A stretch of DNA of 59,421 bases from the NCBI GenBank assembly GCA_021780905.1, contig JAJXXW010000059.1:1-59421 (forward strand), written 5' to 3'. This DNA comes from a bacterium. GTDB lineage: Bacteria > Verrucomicrobiota > Verrucomicrobiia > Limisphaerales > UBA11358. Within the stretch, counting starts at the first letter, position 1; every line of letters starts with the position of its first letter. Positions 51,414-59,421 of this stretch are shown piece by piece. The translations under genes were made by a program, and so were the position numbers. The notes under the pieces are model-generated. The model saw only the letters and a list, made by a program, of their open reading frames with translations. It had not been told where the DNA came from and searched no databases.

Positions 51414-52703
51414 TCAGCGCCGGCGCATCAACGCCTCGATGTCGTCCGCCTCGATCGGAATGTTGGCCATCAAATCGCGCGGGCCGTCTTCGGTTACCAT
51501 CACCGTGTTTTCCAGACGCACGCCAAAGTTTTCCGCTTTGAGGTAGAGCGCCGGTTCGCAGGTGAGCACCCAACCGGGCGCGATTTTTTGGAAGTTGTAA
51601 CTCGCGTCATGCACGTCCAGCCCGAGCGGGTGCGCCACGCCGTGCATGAAATAGGGTTTCAACGCCGGCTCCTCCGGGGTTTGGTTTTTGAGTTGCGACC
51701 GTTTCAGCAGGCCGAGGCCGATGCATTCTTCGGTCAGGATTGCATCACATTCCAGCCGCAAATCTTTCAAAGTTTTGCCGGGCACCATCGCCCGGAACAT
51801 CTGCCGGTAGACGCGCACCACGGCGTTGTAAACCTGTCTCTGCCGGCGCGTGAACCGGCCGCTGACCGGAATCGTCCGCGTCAGGTCGCTGGTGTAATTG
51901 CCCAGTGCCGCCGCCACGTCAATCAGCAGCAGCTCGCCTTTTTTGCAGGGTTGGTCGTTCTGCGAGTAGTGCAGAATATTGTTGTTCGCGCCGCCGGCGA
52001 TGATGGGCGCATAGGCGAACGCGCCCTTGTGCCGGATGAATTCGTGCGCAAACTCCGCCTCGACCTCCGCCTCGTTGACGCCGGGCCGGACGAAGTTGCA
52101 GGCGCGCTCAAAACCCCTGGCGGTCAGGTCGCAGGCGGCCTGGATGGCGGCAATTTCATGCTCGGATTTGACCGCGCGCAACTCGTGCATCAGGGGCGCC
52201 AGCCGCTGGTATTGGTGCAGCGGAAATTGCTTCCGGCATTCGCGGATGAAGCGCGCGTCCCGGGTCTCGACCGTCACGTCCGCGCGCTGGTGCTCGTTGC
52301 TGTTGAGATAAACATGATCCATCTCGCAGGTGATCTGGCGGAAGAGGCTCGGAAACTCCGAGAGCCATTTGACGTTTTTAATCCCCGAAATGGCCGTGGC
52401 CTGCTCCTTGGTGAGCTTGTGGCCCTCCCAGATCGCGAGGTGTTCGCTCGGTTGGCGGACAAAAAGAATCTCCCGATGATTCGGGTCAAACGCGTCCGGC
52501 GCCAGCAGCAGGCGCGTCTCCTCCTGCCGCACGCCGGTGAGGTAGAACAAATCGGCGTTCTGCCAGTGCCCCAGCGAACCGTCGGCGTTCGTGGGCATGA
52601 TGTCGTTGGCGTTGAACACCGCCAGCGAGCGGGGCCGCAGGAGCCGAACCAGACGTTCGCGGTTCAGCGTGAAGAGTGCGTTGGGCAGCGGAATGTTTTT
52701 CAT
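51414..52703 (-). CDS. Xaa-Pro aminopeptidase (M24 family)
   Basis: 429 residues. N-terminal creatinase-like domain, then a pita-bread peptidase: LLLIDVAAALGNYTSDLTRT supplies two metal Asp, FMHGVAHPLGLDVHDA a His, VLTCEPALYLKAENFGVRLE and ENTVMVTEDG the Glu ligands. Family members remove the first residue before Pro. PDAFDPNHREILFVRQPSEH at the N-terminus is typical of PepP. Cytoplasmic. Convergent with the isomerase. Confidence 0.92.
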   Translation of the reverse strand: MKNIPLPNALFTLNRERLVRLLRPRSLAVFNANDIMPTNADGSLGHWQNADLFYLTGVRQEETRLLLAPDAFDPNHREILFVRQPSEHLAIWEGHKLTKEQATAISGIKNVKWLSEFPSLFRQITCEMDHVYLNSNEHQRADVTVETRDARFIRECRKQFPLHQYQRLAPLMHELRAVKSEHEIAAIQAACDLTARGFERACNFVRPGVNEAEVEAEFAHEFIRHKGAFAYAPIIAGGANNNILHYSQNDQPCKKGELLLIDVAAALGNYTSDLTRTIPVSGRFTRRQRQVYNAVVRVYRQMFRAMVPGKTLKDLRLECDAILTEECIGLGLLKRSQLKNQTPEEPALKPYFMHGVAHPLGLDVHDASYNFQKIAPGWVLTCEPALYLKAENFGVRLENTVMVTEDGPRDLMANIPIEADDIEALMRRR

Positions 52704-52936
52704 TTTAAAGTTGTCCGGCTGGAACCGGCCGCCGGCTCAAAGAATTGGGTCGGCCTGGCTCTGGTTTCAGACATTAAGCGAATGAAATTACGAAATTTTT
52801 TTGCGCGGCGAAAGCGTTTTCTATGCGGCACCGGATCGGGATGGCCAATGGATCCCGAAACTTCGGGCGGAGCCGCGGGGCCGGGCCGTGAAGATTCCGC
52901 TTCGTGCCCCTGGGATTTTATGTTTAGAATTTTTGC

Positions 52937-53860
52937 ATGAGCAAAACCGCACTCCTGTTCGCCGGCCAGGGCGCCCAAGTCGTTGGCATGGGCAAAGACC
53001 TCGCCGATAAATTTCCGTCCGCCCGGACGTGGTTCGATCGCGCCAACGCCACCCTTGGCTACGATCTGGCCAAAGTCTGCTTCGAAGGGCCGGAAGCCGA
53101 ATTGACCAAAACCGAAAACGCGCAGCCGGGGATTTTTCTCGTGAGCTGGGTGTGCTTCCAACTGCTCAAGGAACACTTGCCGAATCTGAAGTTCGAGGCA
53201 ACCGCCGGTTTGTCGCTCGGCGAATTCACGGCGCTGACGGCGGCCGGCGCGCTCAGCTTTGCGGACGGCCTGCGTGTGGTGCGCCAGCGCGGGAAGTTCA
53301 TGCAGGAAGCGTGCGAAGCGACCAAAGGCGGCATGGCGGCGATCATCGGCCTGGATGAAGTGCCGACGCGCGAAATGTGCGCGGAAGCGGGCGTGGTGCT
53401 GGCAAATCTAAATTGCCCCGGCCAGCTCGTCATTTCCGGCGAAGCCGAAAAAATCGCGAAGGCGTGCGAACTGGCGAAAGCCAAAGGCGCGAAACGCGCG
53501 CTGCCGTTGCCGGTCGCCGGCGCGTATCACTCGCCGCTAATGGCGAGCGCGCAGCCAAAACTCGCGGCAGAGCTGGCCGCTGCGAAAATTTCCGCGCCGA
53601 CCGTGCCGGTGATTTCCAACGTCACCGCGCAGGCGCACGGTATGGACATTTCCGCGAAGCTCGTGGAACAAGTGTGCGCCTCGGTGCTATGGGAAAGCGC
53701 GATGCGGCATCTGCTGGTGCAGGGTTTCACGCGATTCATCGAACTCGGTCCGGGCACGGCCTTGAGCGGCTTCATGAAGCGCATTGACAAAACGGCGACG
53801 ATGCTGAACGTCGCGGACGCGGCGAGTTTGGAAGCGACTGTGAAGGCAGTTCCCGTTTAG
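52937..53860 (+). CDS. fabD: malonyl-CoA:ACP transacylase
   Basis: 307 residues. KTALLFAGQGAQVVGMGKDL holds the Gln site, TAGLSLGEFTALTAAGALSF the Ser nucleophile in GLSLG, QRGKFMQEACE the Arg binding malonate, and VAGAYHSPLMASAQ the catalytic His. It loads malonate onto acyl carrier protein for fatty acid synthesis. No other fab genes are visible, which is unusual for fabD but does not change the call. ATG at 52937, just after a spacer from the divergent aminopeptidase. Confidence 0.95.
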   Translation: MSKTALLFAGQGAQVVGMGKDLADKFPSARTWFDRANATLGYDLAKVCFEGPEAELTKTENAQPGIFLVSWVCFQLLKEHLPNLKFEATAGLSLGEFTALTAAGALSFADGLRVVRQRGKFMQEACEATKGGMAAIIGLDEVPTREMCAEAGVVLANLNCPGQLVISGEAEKIAKACELAKAKGAKRALPLPVAGAYHSPLMASAQPKLAAELAAAKISAPTVPVISNVTAQAHGMDISAKLVEQVCASVLWESAMRHLLVQGFTRFIELGPGTALSGFMKRIDKTATMLNVADAASLEATVKAVPV

Positions 53861-53876
53861 CCATGGATTTTCATCC

Positions 53877-54428
53877 ATGAAACGTAGACGGACTAAACTG
53901 GCGAATCTGGTTACGGCCAATTATCCAACCCAAGCGGCGGATCCGAATTTTATCTGCAACGCCATCAGCCGGGTTTACTGGCCGGATATTTACCGGTTCT
54001 TGAAATACCTCCCCGCGAACAATGACTTTAACTGTCTGACCCTGACTTTGAATTCCAACATGGGGGGAGTAGGGTCGGAAAGTTCCAAGCAACCGCTCGG
54101 CATTGGTATCAGTTACGCCCAATTTGGCGGGATAAATACCTGGCTCAAGGAATCCTCGGTGGTTCACCCCGCATCCTTTTTTTGTTTTGGGGATTCGGGC
54201 AACCCGGCGAATGCCAACTCACTGGCCAATCAAGATAGTTGGGTGGAGAACAGCTATATCGTCGGCAGCGGGACCTGTCTCCTGCGAGAAATTGCCGCCT
54301 TGGGAACCCCCAGCGGAGACAGCACCACTCCGTTTCAGCAAGTGGCGGTGCCACGCCATAATCAACGACTAAATGCCGGCTTTGCTGACGGACATGCGGT
54401 GGCGATGAAGAACAGCCAGCTTGGCTAG
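53877..54428 (+). pseudogene. headless prepilin-like H-X9-DG protein (likely remnant)
   Basis: 183 residues that match the C-terminal part of verrucomicrobial/planctomycete prepilin-type proteins: NCLTLTLNSNMGGVGSESSK, GINTWLKESSVVHPASFFCF and HNQRLNAGFADGHA, where His, nine residues, then Asp-Gly give the H-X9-DG motif. The prepilin leader and long N-terminal helix that such proteins need for pilus-like assembly are absent; the ATG falls in the middle of a hairpin (CATGGAT/ATCCATG at about 53862-53878). It is probably a truncated gene, though a rearranged or leaderless form is possible. Confidence 0.65.
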
Positions 54429-54748
54429 GGCTTGGCTTTGACCGATCCAAACGCGCTTTGGTTCCCCAAGCCCTGAAGTCATCGCGCTGTTTCCATCCCG
54501 CTCGCGCCGGGTCTGTAGTTCGTCAATGGCGTCAGCGTGAATCAAATTTAAAACCGCGCCGGCCGTGCGCCGGCCCGGCCAATCTGTTGGTGGGGAGCCG
54601 TCTATTGATGTTGGCGGCCGACGTTTCCGGGTTCATTTATGAGCAGCTCAAGACATGAATTTTTTCGATGACAAATCAATCGAAAAGCCGAATGATTTGG
54701 CCGATGCATTTTCAATACCGGTCTTTTTAGCCATCTACTAACCGAGAA
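54429..54748. other. intergenic before the sulfatase cluster
   Basis: 320 bases, gene-free. A GC-rich inverted stretch (about 54555-54580, CGCGCCGGCCGTGCGCCGGC) is visible. No promoter could be assigned with confidence. Confidence 0.35.
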
Positions 54749-56659
54749 ATGAAACTGATTTGCTGTCCTCTCGCCTTCGCGCTCGTGGGTTGTCCCATGC
54801 TGCCTGCTGTGGCGGTTCCGTCAAAGCCCAACATCGTCTTCATTCTGGCCGATGATCTGGGCTATCGGGATGCGGGGTGCTTTGGCAGCACCTATTTCAA
54901 GACGCCCAACATTGATGCCCTTGCCCGACGCGGCATGATTTTCACCCAAGCCTATGCCGCAAACCCGCTCTGTTCGCCATCGCGCGCCAGCATCATGACC
55001 GGACAATATCCCGCGCGCCTCGGTATCACTTCGGCGGTTTGCCATCTGCCCGAGGTGAAATTGCAGGAAACTGTGCAAGCGCACGCGCGACCGGATCAAA
55101 GGTCGCTCGCTGACATCAGCGCCACGCGGCTGGACACCAACTACGTGACTCTGGCTGAGACGCTGAAAGCCGCCGGCTATGTGACCGGTCATTTCGGCAA
55201 GTGGCATCTGGGCGCAGAGCCCTACAGTCCGCTGCAACAAGGTTTTGATGTGGACGTGCCGCACTGGTCGGGACCGGGGCCGGCGGGCAGCTATATCGCC
55301 CCGTGGAAATTTCCGCCGCAACTGCATTTTACCGGACAACCGGGCGAAGACATTGAAGATCGCATGGCCGGTGAAGCGGTGAAGTTCGTTGAAGCCAACA
55401 AGGAGCACCCGTTTTTTCTCAACTACTGGTCCTTCTCGGTCCATGCGCCCTACGACGCCAAGCGTTCCTATGTGGAGCAGGCGGCGCTGGACATGGACGA
55501 GGATGCGCCGCAGCACAATCCGGTTTATGCCGCCATGGTTCACAGCTTGGATGATGCCGTCGGCACGCTCGTGAAAGCGCTGGAAGCCAATGGGCTGATG
55601 GACAAAACCATCATCGTTTTCTTTTCTGACAACGGCGGAGTGAACTGGCAGGCGCTGAAAACGGAAAGCGCCCGCAAAGGCCCGAATAGTTTGACCGCGC
55701 CGTATGAGAATATTCCGCCCACGAGCAACCAGCCGTTGCGCGGCGGCAAGGCGAGCATCTACGAGGGCGGCACGCGCGAACCGTGTTTCGTCATCTGGCC
55801 CGGCGTCGTCCAGCCAGGAACACGCACCGATGCGATGATTCTGGGCCTGGATTTTTATCCGACGCTGGCCGAAATCGTGGGCGCGCCGCTGCCGGCGCAG
55901 CCGATCATGGATGGCCGCAGTTTTCTGCCCGTGCTCATAGGCAAATCCACGACCGCGCGGGATACGATCTTTGATTTTTTCCCCCACTATATCGCTGTGA
56001 ATGGCCAGGAGCCGGCCGCCTCGGTCCGGCAGGGGGATTGGAAGCTAATCCGCTATTTTCACGATGGCCCGCAGCAGGCGGATCGTTTTGAATTGTATAA
56101 TTTGCGGGACGATCTGGGCGAATCGAACAATGTCGCCGCCACCCAACCCGAGCGGGTGAAGGCGATGAACGAATTGATCTCCGGTTTTCTCACTGACACC
56201 AAGGCAGTGGTTCCGGGGCCGAACCCGGCCTATAAATTGAATACGGCCACCGAAACCAAAGCCGCGCCGACGGATCCATTCGAGGGCTGGAAGCTGCGCG
56301 GGTGCGAAGGGGGCGTCAAGGCGGGCGTGCTTACGGTGACCGGTAAAAGCCGCGCGCCATTCCTGGCCTTCGCTGTCGGCAAGTTCGCCGGACCATCCGT
56401 CGTCAAGCTTCGCCTGCGGTCCGCCGCCGGCGGCGCGGGAAAAGTAGAATGGCTGCCTTCGCCCAAGCAACCGGCGCAGGCAAAGTCGGTTCCGTTTGCC
56501 GTGGCCGGTGGTGAGTGGCAGGAACTGTCGGTCGCGCTGCCGGTCACCGGGCCGCTGGGCGTTGTCCGCCTCTATTTGCCGGCGGACAAAGCGCCTGTTC
56601 AATTGGATTGGGTGGAACTCTCGTCCGACGGCGGCAAATCGCAACGTTGGGATTTTTGA
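54749..56659 (+). CDS. exported sulfatase with C-terminal beta-domain
   Basis: 636 residues. Signal peptide LICCPLAFALVGCPMLPAVA. Sulfatase S1 core: PNIVFILADDLGYRDAGCFG (Ca site), NPLCSPSRASIMTGQYPARL with CXPSR (the Cys that becomes formylglycine), FGKWHLGA, and VFFSDNGGVNWQ (Asp-Asn metal). After about residue 485 there is an extra domain (FEGWKLRGCEGGVKAGVLTV ... LDWVELSSDGGKSQRW) of beta-strand character, possibly sugar binding. It removes sulfate from a carbohydrate. First in the polysaccharide cluster. Confidence 0.92.
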   Translation: MKLICCPLAFALVGCPMLPAVAVPSKPNIVFILADDLGYRDAGCFGSTYFKTPNIDALARRGMIFTQAYAANPLCSPSRASIMTGQYPARLGITSAVCHLPEVKLQETVQAHARPDQRSLADISATRLDTNYVTLAETLKAAGYVTGHFGKWHLGAEPYSPLQQGFDVDVPHWSGPGPAGSYIAPWKFPPQLHFTGQPGEDIEDRMAGEAVKFVEANKEHPFFLNYWSFSVHAPYDAKRSYVEQAALDMDEDAPQHNPVYAAMVHSLDDAVGTLVKALEANGLMDKTIIVFFSDNGGVNWQALKTESARKGPNSLTAPYENIPPTSNQPLRGGKASIYEGGTREPCFVIWPGVVQPGTRTDAMILGLDFYPTLAEIVGAPLPAQPIMDGRSFLPVLIGKSTTARDTIFDFFPHYIAVNGQEPAASVRQGDWKLIRYFHDGPQQADRFELYNLRDDLGESNNVAATQPERVKAMNELISGFLTDTKAVVPGPNPAYKLNTATETKAAPTDPFEGWKLRGCEGGVKAGVLTVTGKSRAPFLAFAVGKFAGPSVVKLRLRSAAGGAGKVEWLPSPKQPAQAKSVPFAVAGGEWQELSVALPVTGPLGVVRLYLPADKAPVQLDWVELSSDGGKSQRWDF

Positions 56660-56661
56660 TC

Positions 56662-57600
56662 ATGAGACAAATTTTTATTTCCCTCGCGGTATTAGGAATG
56701 TTCGCGAGCTTGGCTTTGGCGGCGGAAAAGCCGCTCAAGCCGCGGGCGCACGACACCACGATTAATCCGGCGGACTGGGTGTTCATTGACAACGGGGTGA
56801 TCCAGCTGGGCGTGAAAAAAACTTCCGGCGCGGGCATCGGTTGGCTCTCTCGCAGCGGCTCGAAGGAAAATCTGTTGGATCATTGGGACGACGGACGATT
56901 CATCCAGCAGAGTTACTACGGAAAAAAGGATGGTTCGCTGTGGGGCAAAAAACCCTGGACGTGGAATCCCGTGCAGGGAGGCGACTCTCAAGGTCACGCG
57001 GCCGAAGTGCTGGAGTTGAGCAGCAATCAAACATCGCTCCACGCGCGCATCCGCCCGCGCAATTGGGGAGGTGGAGAATCGCTCGCCGATTGTGAGATGG
57101 AAGAAACCATCCGGCTCGAAGGCGCGGTGGCCGTGGTGAAGTTTGGTTTCCGCTATCATGGCACGGAGATTCACCCGGTGCGGTCCCAGGAAGTGCCCGC
57201 CACGTTCGTCAACCCCGCTTACGGCACGCTGGTCCTTTATCAAGGTGACCAGCCGTGGAGCGGCGGCCCGCTGACGCGTTCCCAACCCGGCTGGCCGAAC
57301 GAATCGCGAAAAATTCCCGAAGGCTGGGCCGCGTGGGTCAACGATCAGAACATCGGCGTCGGCATTTTTTCGCCTGTCGCCAAAGGGCTGACCTGTTACC
57401 GGTTCGGCTCGTCGCCCCAGGCGGCGGGTGCGTGTTCATATTGTGCGCCGTTGGTGACATTTGCCATCACGCCGGGGCTGCATTTTGAATACGAGGTGGC
57501 CCTGGCCCTGGGCACGCCCGAGGAAATGCGCGCGAAATTTTCAAAACTCAAAGATACCTTGCTCGCCCAATTGCCGCCGCCAGCCACCGCCACGAAATGA
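56662..57600 (+). CDS. exported protein of unknown function between two sulfatases
   Basis: 312 residues. Signal peptide RQIFISLAVLGMFASLALAA. The rest is beta-rich with many Trp and Gly residues (GIGWLSRSGSKENLLDHWDD, SLWGKKPWTWNPVQGGDSQG, AVVKFGFRYHGTEIHPVRSQ, GLHFEYEVALALGTPEEM) and could be a galactose-mutarotase- or beta-sandwich-like fold acting on sugar, which is inference. It starts 2 bases after the first sulfatase stop and its TGA overlaps the next ATG (57597-57600). No family recognised. Confidence 0.75.
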   Translation: MRQIFISLAVLGMFASLALAAEKPLKPRAHDTTINPADWVFIDNGVIQLGVKKTSGAGIGWLSRSGSKENLLDHWDDGRFIQQSYYGKKDGSLWGKKPWTWNPVQGGDSQGHAAEVLELSSNQTSLHARIRPRNWGGGESLADCEMEETIRLEGAVAVVKFGFRYHGTEIHPVRSQEVPATFVNPAYGTLVLYQGDQPWSGGPLTRSQPGWPNESRKIPEGWAAWVNDQNIGVGIFSPVAKGLTCYRFGSSPQAAGACSYCAPLVTFAITPGLHFEYEVALALGTPEEMRAKFSKLKDTLLAQLPPPATATK

Positions 57601-59117
57601 ACCGCGCTCAATTGCTCCAAGTTAAATGGCTAAGTCGCACGCTGGGCGGAGCAATCCTTGCCAGCAACCTACTGATCTGTGCCTTTGCGGAAACCGGTGC
57701 CCGGCCCAACGTCATTGTTATTTTGGCCGATGACCAGGGTTACGCGGATCTCGGCGTGCAGGGCCAGGTGAAGGATATTCGCACGCCGCACATTGATGGG
57801 TTAGCGGCGGGCGGGGTTCGTTTCACGTCCGGTTACGCCACCGCGCCGCAGTGCAGTCCTTCCCGCGCCGGTTTGTTGACCGGCCGTTACCAGGAAAAAT
57901 TCGGCCTCGACAACATCCCCGACGATCCGCTGCCGCTCGATGAAGTGACCATTCCCGAACGGCTCAAGCGCGCCGGCTACGTCAGCGGCATGGTCGGCAA
58001 ATGGCATCTCGATCCCAACGCGCTCTGCCTCAAGTGGGCGCGCAAAAACCTGACGTCGGTCAAGCCGAATGCCGAGGGACGGATCCAGATTCCCGTAAAA
58101 TACCTTCGGGAATATTCTTCGCTGGCCCAGGGCTTCAATGAATGTTTTCAGGGCGAAATGTCGCACTACCTCGCCACCTACGACTTGAAGGGTCGCACCC
58201 TCAACCCGCGCGGCAAATACGTGAACGATCCGGGCTTCCGGCTGGATATTCAAACACAGGCGGCGCTGGCGTTTCTCCAGCGCCACCACGGCCAGGACGG
58301 CCAACCGTTCTTTCTCTACCTCGCGTATTTCGGGCCGCACGTGCCGCTGGAAGCAACCACCAATTATCTCGCCCGTTTCTCCGGCCCAATGGCCGAACGC
58401 CGGCGCTACGCGCTGGCGATGCTTTCGGCCATGGACGATGGCGTGGGACAGATCACCGCCGCGCTCAAGCAATATGGCATCAGTGACAACACGTTGATTT
58501 TTTACACCTCCGACAACGGCGCGCCGCTCGGAGCGGCGCAGCCGGGCGGGCCGATGACGGATGTGTTGCCGGTGAACAAGCCGGGAGCGGCTTGGGACGG
58601 TTCGCGGAACGATCCCTGGGTAGGCGAAAAAGGAATGCTGGCCGAAGGCGGAATGCACGTTCCATTCATCATGAACTGGCCTGGAAAACTGCCGGCCGGC
58701 AAGGTGTATGATCAGCCCGTCAGCACGCTGGACATTGCCTCCACGGCAGTCGCCCTCGCCGGTCTGCCGCACGATGACCGGCTGGATGGCGCGAACCTCA
58801 TCCCGTTTCTGACGGGCAATAATGCCGGTGCACCGCACGCAGCACTTTACTGGCGCTTTTGGGATCAGGCCGCCGTGCGCGCCGGCCAATGGAAATACAT
58901 CCAGGCCGGCAACGCCGCGAAATATCTCTTCGATGTGACCAGCGACGAGCAGGAAAAAAAGAATCTCATCAATGAGCATCCCGAAATCGCCAAAAGTCTC
59001 GCTGAGAAATTGAGCGACTGGACGCGGCTACTCGCTCCGCCCGGCGACCCGGACCGCCCGCTGAATGCTCAGGAGCAAAAATGGTATCAGTATTATTTCG
59101 GATTGCCGGATGATTAA
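57597..59117 (+). CDS. exported sulfatase
   Basis: 506 residues. Hydrophobic signal near residues 18-31 (GAILASNLLICAFAE). S1 sulfatase motifs: PNVIVILADDQGYADLGVQG, APQCSPSRAGLLTGRYQEKF with CXPSR, MVGKWHLDPNALC, and LIFYTSDNGAPLG. It differs from the first sulfatase and lacks the extra C-terminal domain, suggesting another sulfate position. Coupled by ATGA to the preceding unknown gene; its stop overlaps the next start. Confidence 0.92.
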   Translation: MNRAQLLQVKWLSRTLGGAILASNLLICAFAETGARPNVIVILADDQGYADLGVQGQVKDIRTPHIDGLAAGGVRFTSGYATAPQCSPSRAGLLTGRYQEKFGLDNIPDDPLPLDEVTIPERLKRAGYVSGMVGKWHLDPNALCLKWARKNLTSVKPNAEGRIQIPVKYLREYSSLAQGFNECFQGEMSHYLATYDLKGRTLNPRGKYVNDPGFRLDIQTQAALAFLQRHHGQDGQPFFLYLAYFGPHVPLEATTNYLARFSGPMAERRRYALAMLSAMDDGVGQITAALKQYGISDNTLIFYTSDNGAPLGAAQPGGPMTDVLPVNKPGAAWDGSRNDPWVGEKGMLAEGGMHVPFIMNWPGKLPAGKVYDQPVSTLDIASTAVALAGLPHDDRLDGANLIPFLTGNNAGAPHAALYWRFWDQAAVRAGQWKYIQAGNAAKYLFDVTSDEQEKKNLINEHPEIAKSLAEKLSDWTRLLAPPGDPDRPLNAQEQKWYQYYFGLPDD

Positions 59118-59421
59118 TTTGATGCCAATCCCTTCAAAAATCAGGATGTCACTCCCGCTTGGCCTGGTGCTGTTCATCGTGATGGCGGCGGCCCATGCCG
59201 CCAGCGCCGCGCCGGCCTCCGTCATTTCCCTCGCGGGCGCGTGGCGGTTCGCTCTGGATCCGACAAATGAGGGCGTTGCGGGCGATTGGTTTGCCAAGAC
59301 TTTGCCCAACCCGATTAAACTGCCCGGCTCGTGCGAACAGCGCGGCTACGGAACCAAGCCTAACGAACCGGAAACGCGCCGGCTGACCCACGTGCTGAAA
59401 TATGTCGGTCCGGCGTGGTAT
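59110..59421 (+). CDS. glycoside hydrolase family 2-type enzyme, N-terminal part (runs off the window)
   Basis: 104 codons, open to the last base. ATG at 59110 overlaps the sulfatase stop by 8 bases. A signal peptide (SLPLGLVLFIVMAAAHAASA) precedes SVISLAGAWRFALDPTN and WFAKTLPNPIKLPGSCEQRG, which match the N-terminal sugar-binding jelly roll of GH2 beta-galactosidases/glucuronidases (LxGxWxFxxDP and LPGSxxxxG). It probably removes a sugar that the sulfatases have desulfated. The catalytic domain is outside. Confidence 0.72.
   Translation, partial: MINLMPIPSKIRMSLPLGLVLFIVMAAAHAASAAPASVISLAGAWRFALDPTNEGVAGDWFAKTLPNPIKLPGSCEQRGYGTKPNEPETRRLTHVLKYVGPAWY

Overview
The window looks like a chromosomal contig from a Gram-negative, aerobically respiring member of the Verrucomicrobiota (most likely a Pedosphaera/Limisphaera-type lineage). 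This is inferred from the combination of GC-rich code, LPS transport genes, an HprK/HPr pair, a caa3-type oxidase operon, H-X9-DG prepilin-like sequence, Tat-exported sugar-type enzymes and a sulfatase/glycoside hydrolase cluster. No rRNA or other decisive marker is present, so the placement is inference.

Layout. 1-4.9 kb: the 3' end of an integron-type tyrosine recombinase, then a respiratory module of a small cytochrome c, a seven-haem NapC/NirT-type membrane cytochrome and an eleven-haem cytochrome fused to a b-type membrane domain. 5-7.4 kb: a coiled-coil protein and two convergent Tat-exported enzymes (aldo/keto reductase, amidohydrolase). 7.6-10.3 kb: an intact-looking IS1-family transposon (17-bp perfect terminal inverted repeats, 8-bp target duplication) carrying four passenger genes: one coupled to the transposase, and a divergent three-gene set that ends in a PIN-type nuclease gene broken by one in-frame stop. 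10.4-13.4 kb: a small basic repeat protein, a Gly/Tyr-rich exported protein, a peroxiredoxin and a polyprenol-phosphate mannosyltransferase-like enzyme. 13.4-21.2 kb: a TPR membrane protein, tRNA-Leu(CAA), LptD, an old yellow enzyme, an FmdB-type zinc ribbon protein, a DA1-like metallopeptidase and HisC. 21.4-25.1 kb (minus strand): kdsC-lptC-lptA-lptB-hprK-HPr, with overlapping starts and stops through lptB. 25.5-28.3 kb: ROK kinase, FHA-REC regulator, RibH.

28.4-37.5 kb is a cytochrome oxidase locus: exported cupredoxin-like protein, a strong intrinsic terminator directly before ctaA, then ctaA-ctaB-coxA-coxC-coxD-two small membrane proteins-coxB-sco-DUF420-EgtD-like methyltransferase. 37.6-43.8 kb: divergent dihydropteroate synthase-like protein, thioredoxin lipoprotein, DUF192 lipoprotein, feoAB, FHA/zinc protein and a thioredoxin-like ferredoxin. 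43.9-51.3 kb: RsmB-type methyltransferase, tRNA-Gly(GCC), receiver-only regulator, UbiE/MenG, MsbA-like exporter, heptosyltransferase, sugar isomerase. 51.4-54.4 kb: Xaa-Pro aminopeptidase, FabD and a headless H-X9-DG protein. 54.7-59.4 kb: a coupled sulfatase / unknown exported protein / sulfatase / GH2-type enzyme cluster, cut by the window end and consistent with use of sulfated polysaccharide.

How they fit together: LPS synthesis and export genes recur (kdsC, lptABC, lptD, msbA, heptosyltransferase); the cox locus contains its own haem A synthesis (ctaA, ctaB) and copper delivery (Sco) genes; the multihaem module could move quinol electrons to the periplasm. The main unexpected features are the passenger-bearing IS1 transposon and runs of 7-bp tandem repeats lying inside four housekeeping-type genes (hisC, ribH, the EgtD-like gene, ubiE).
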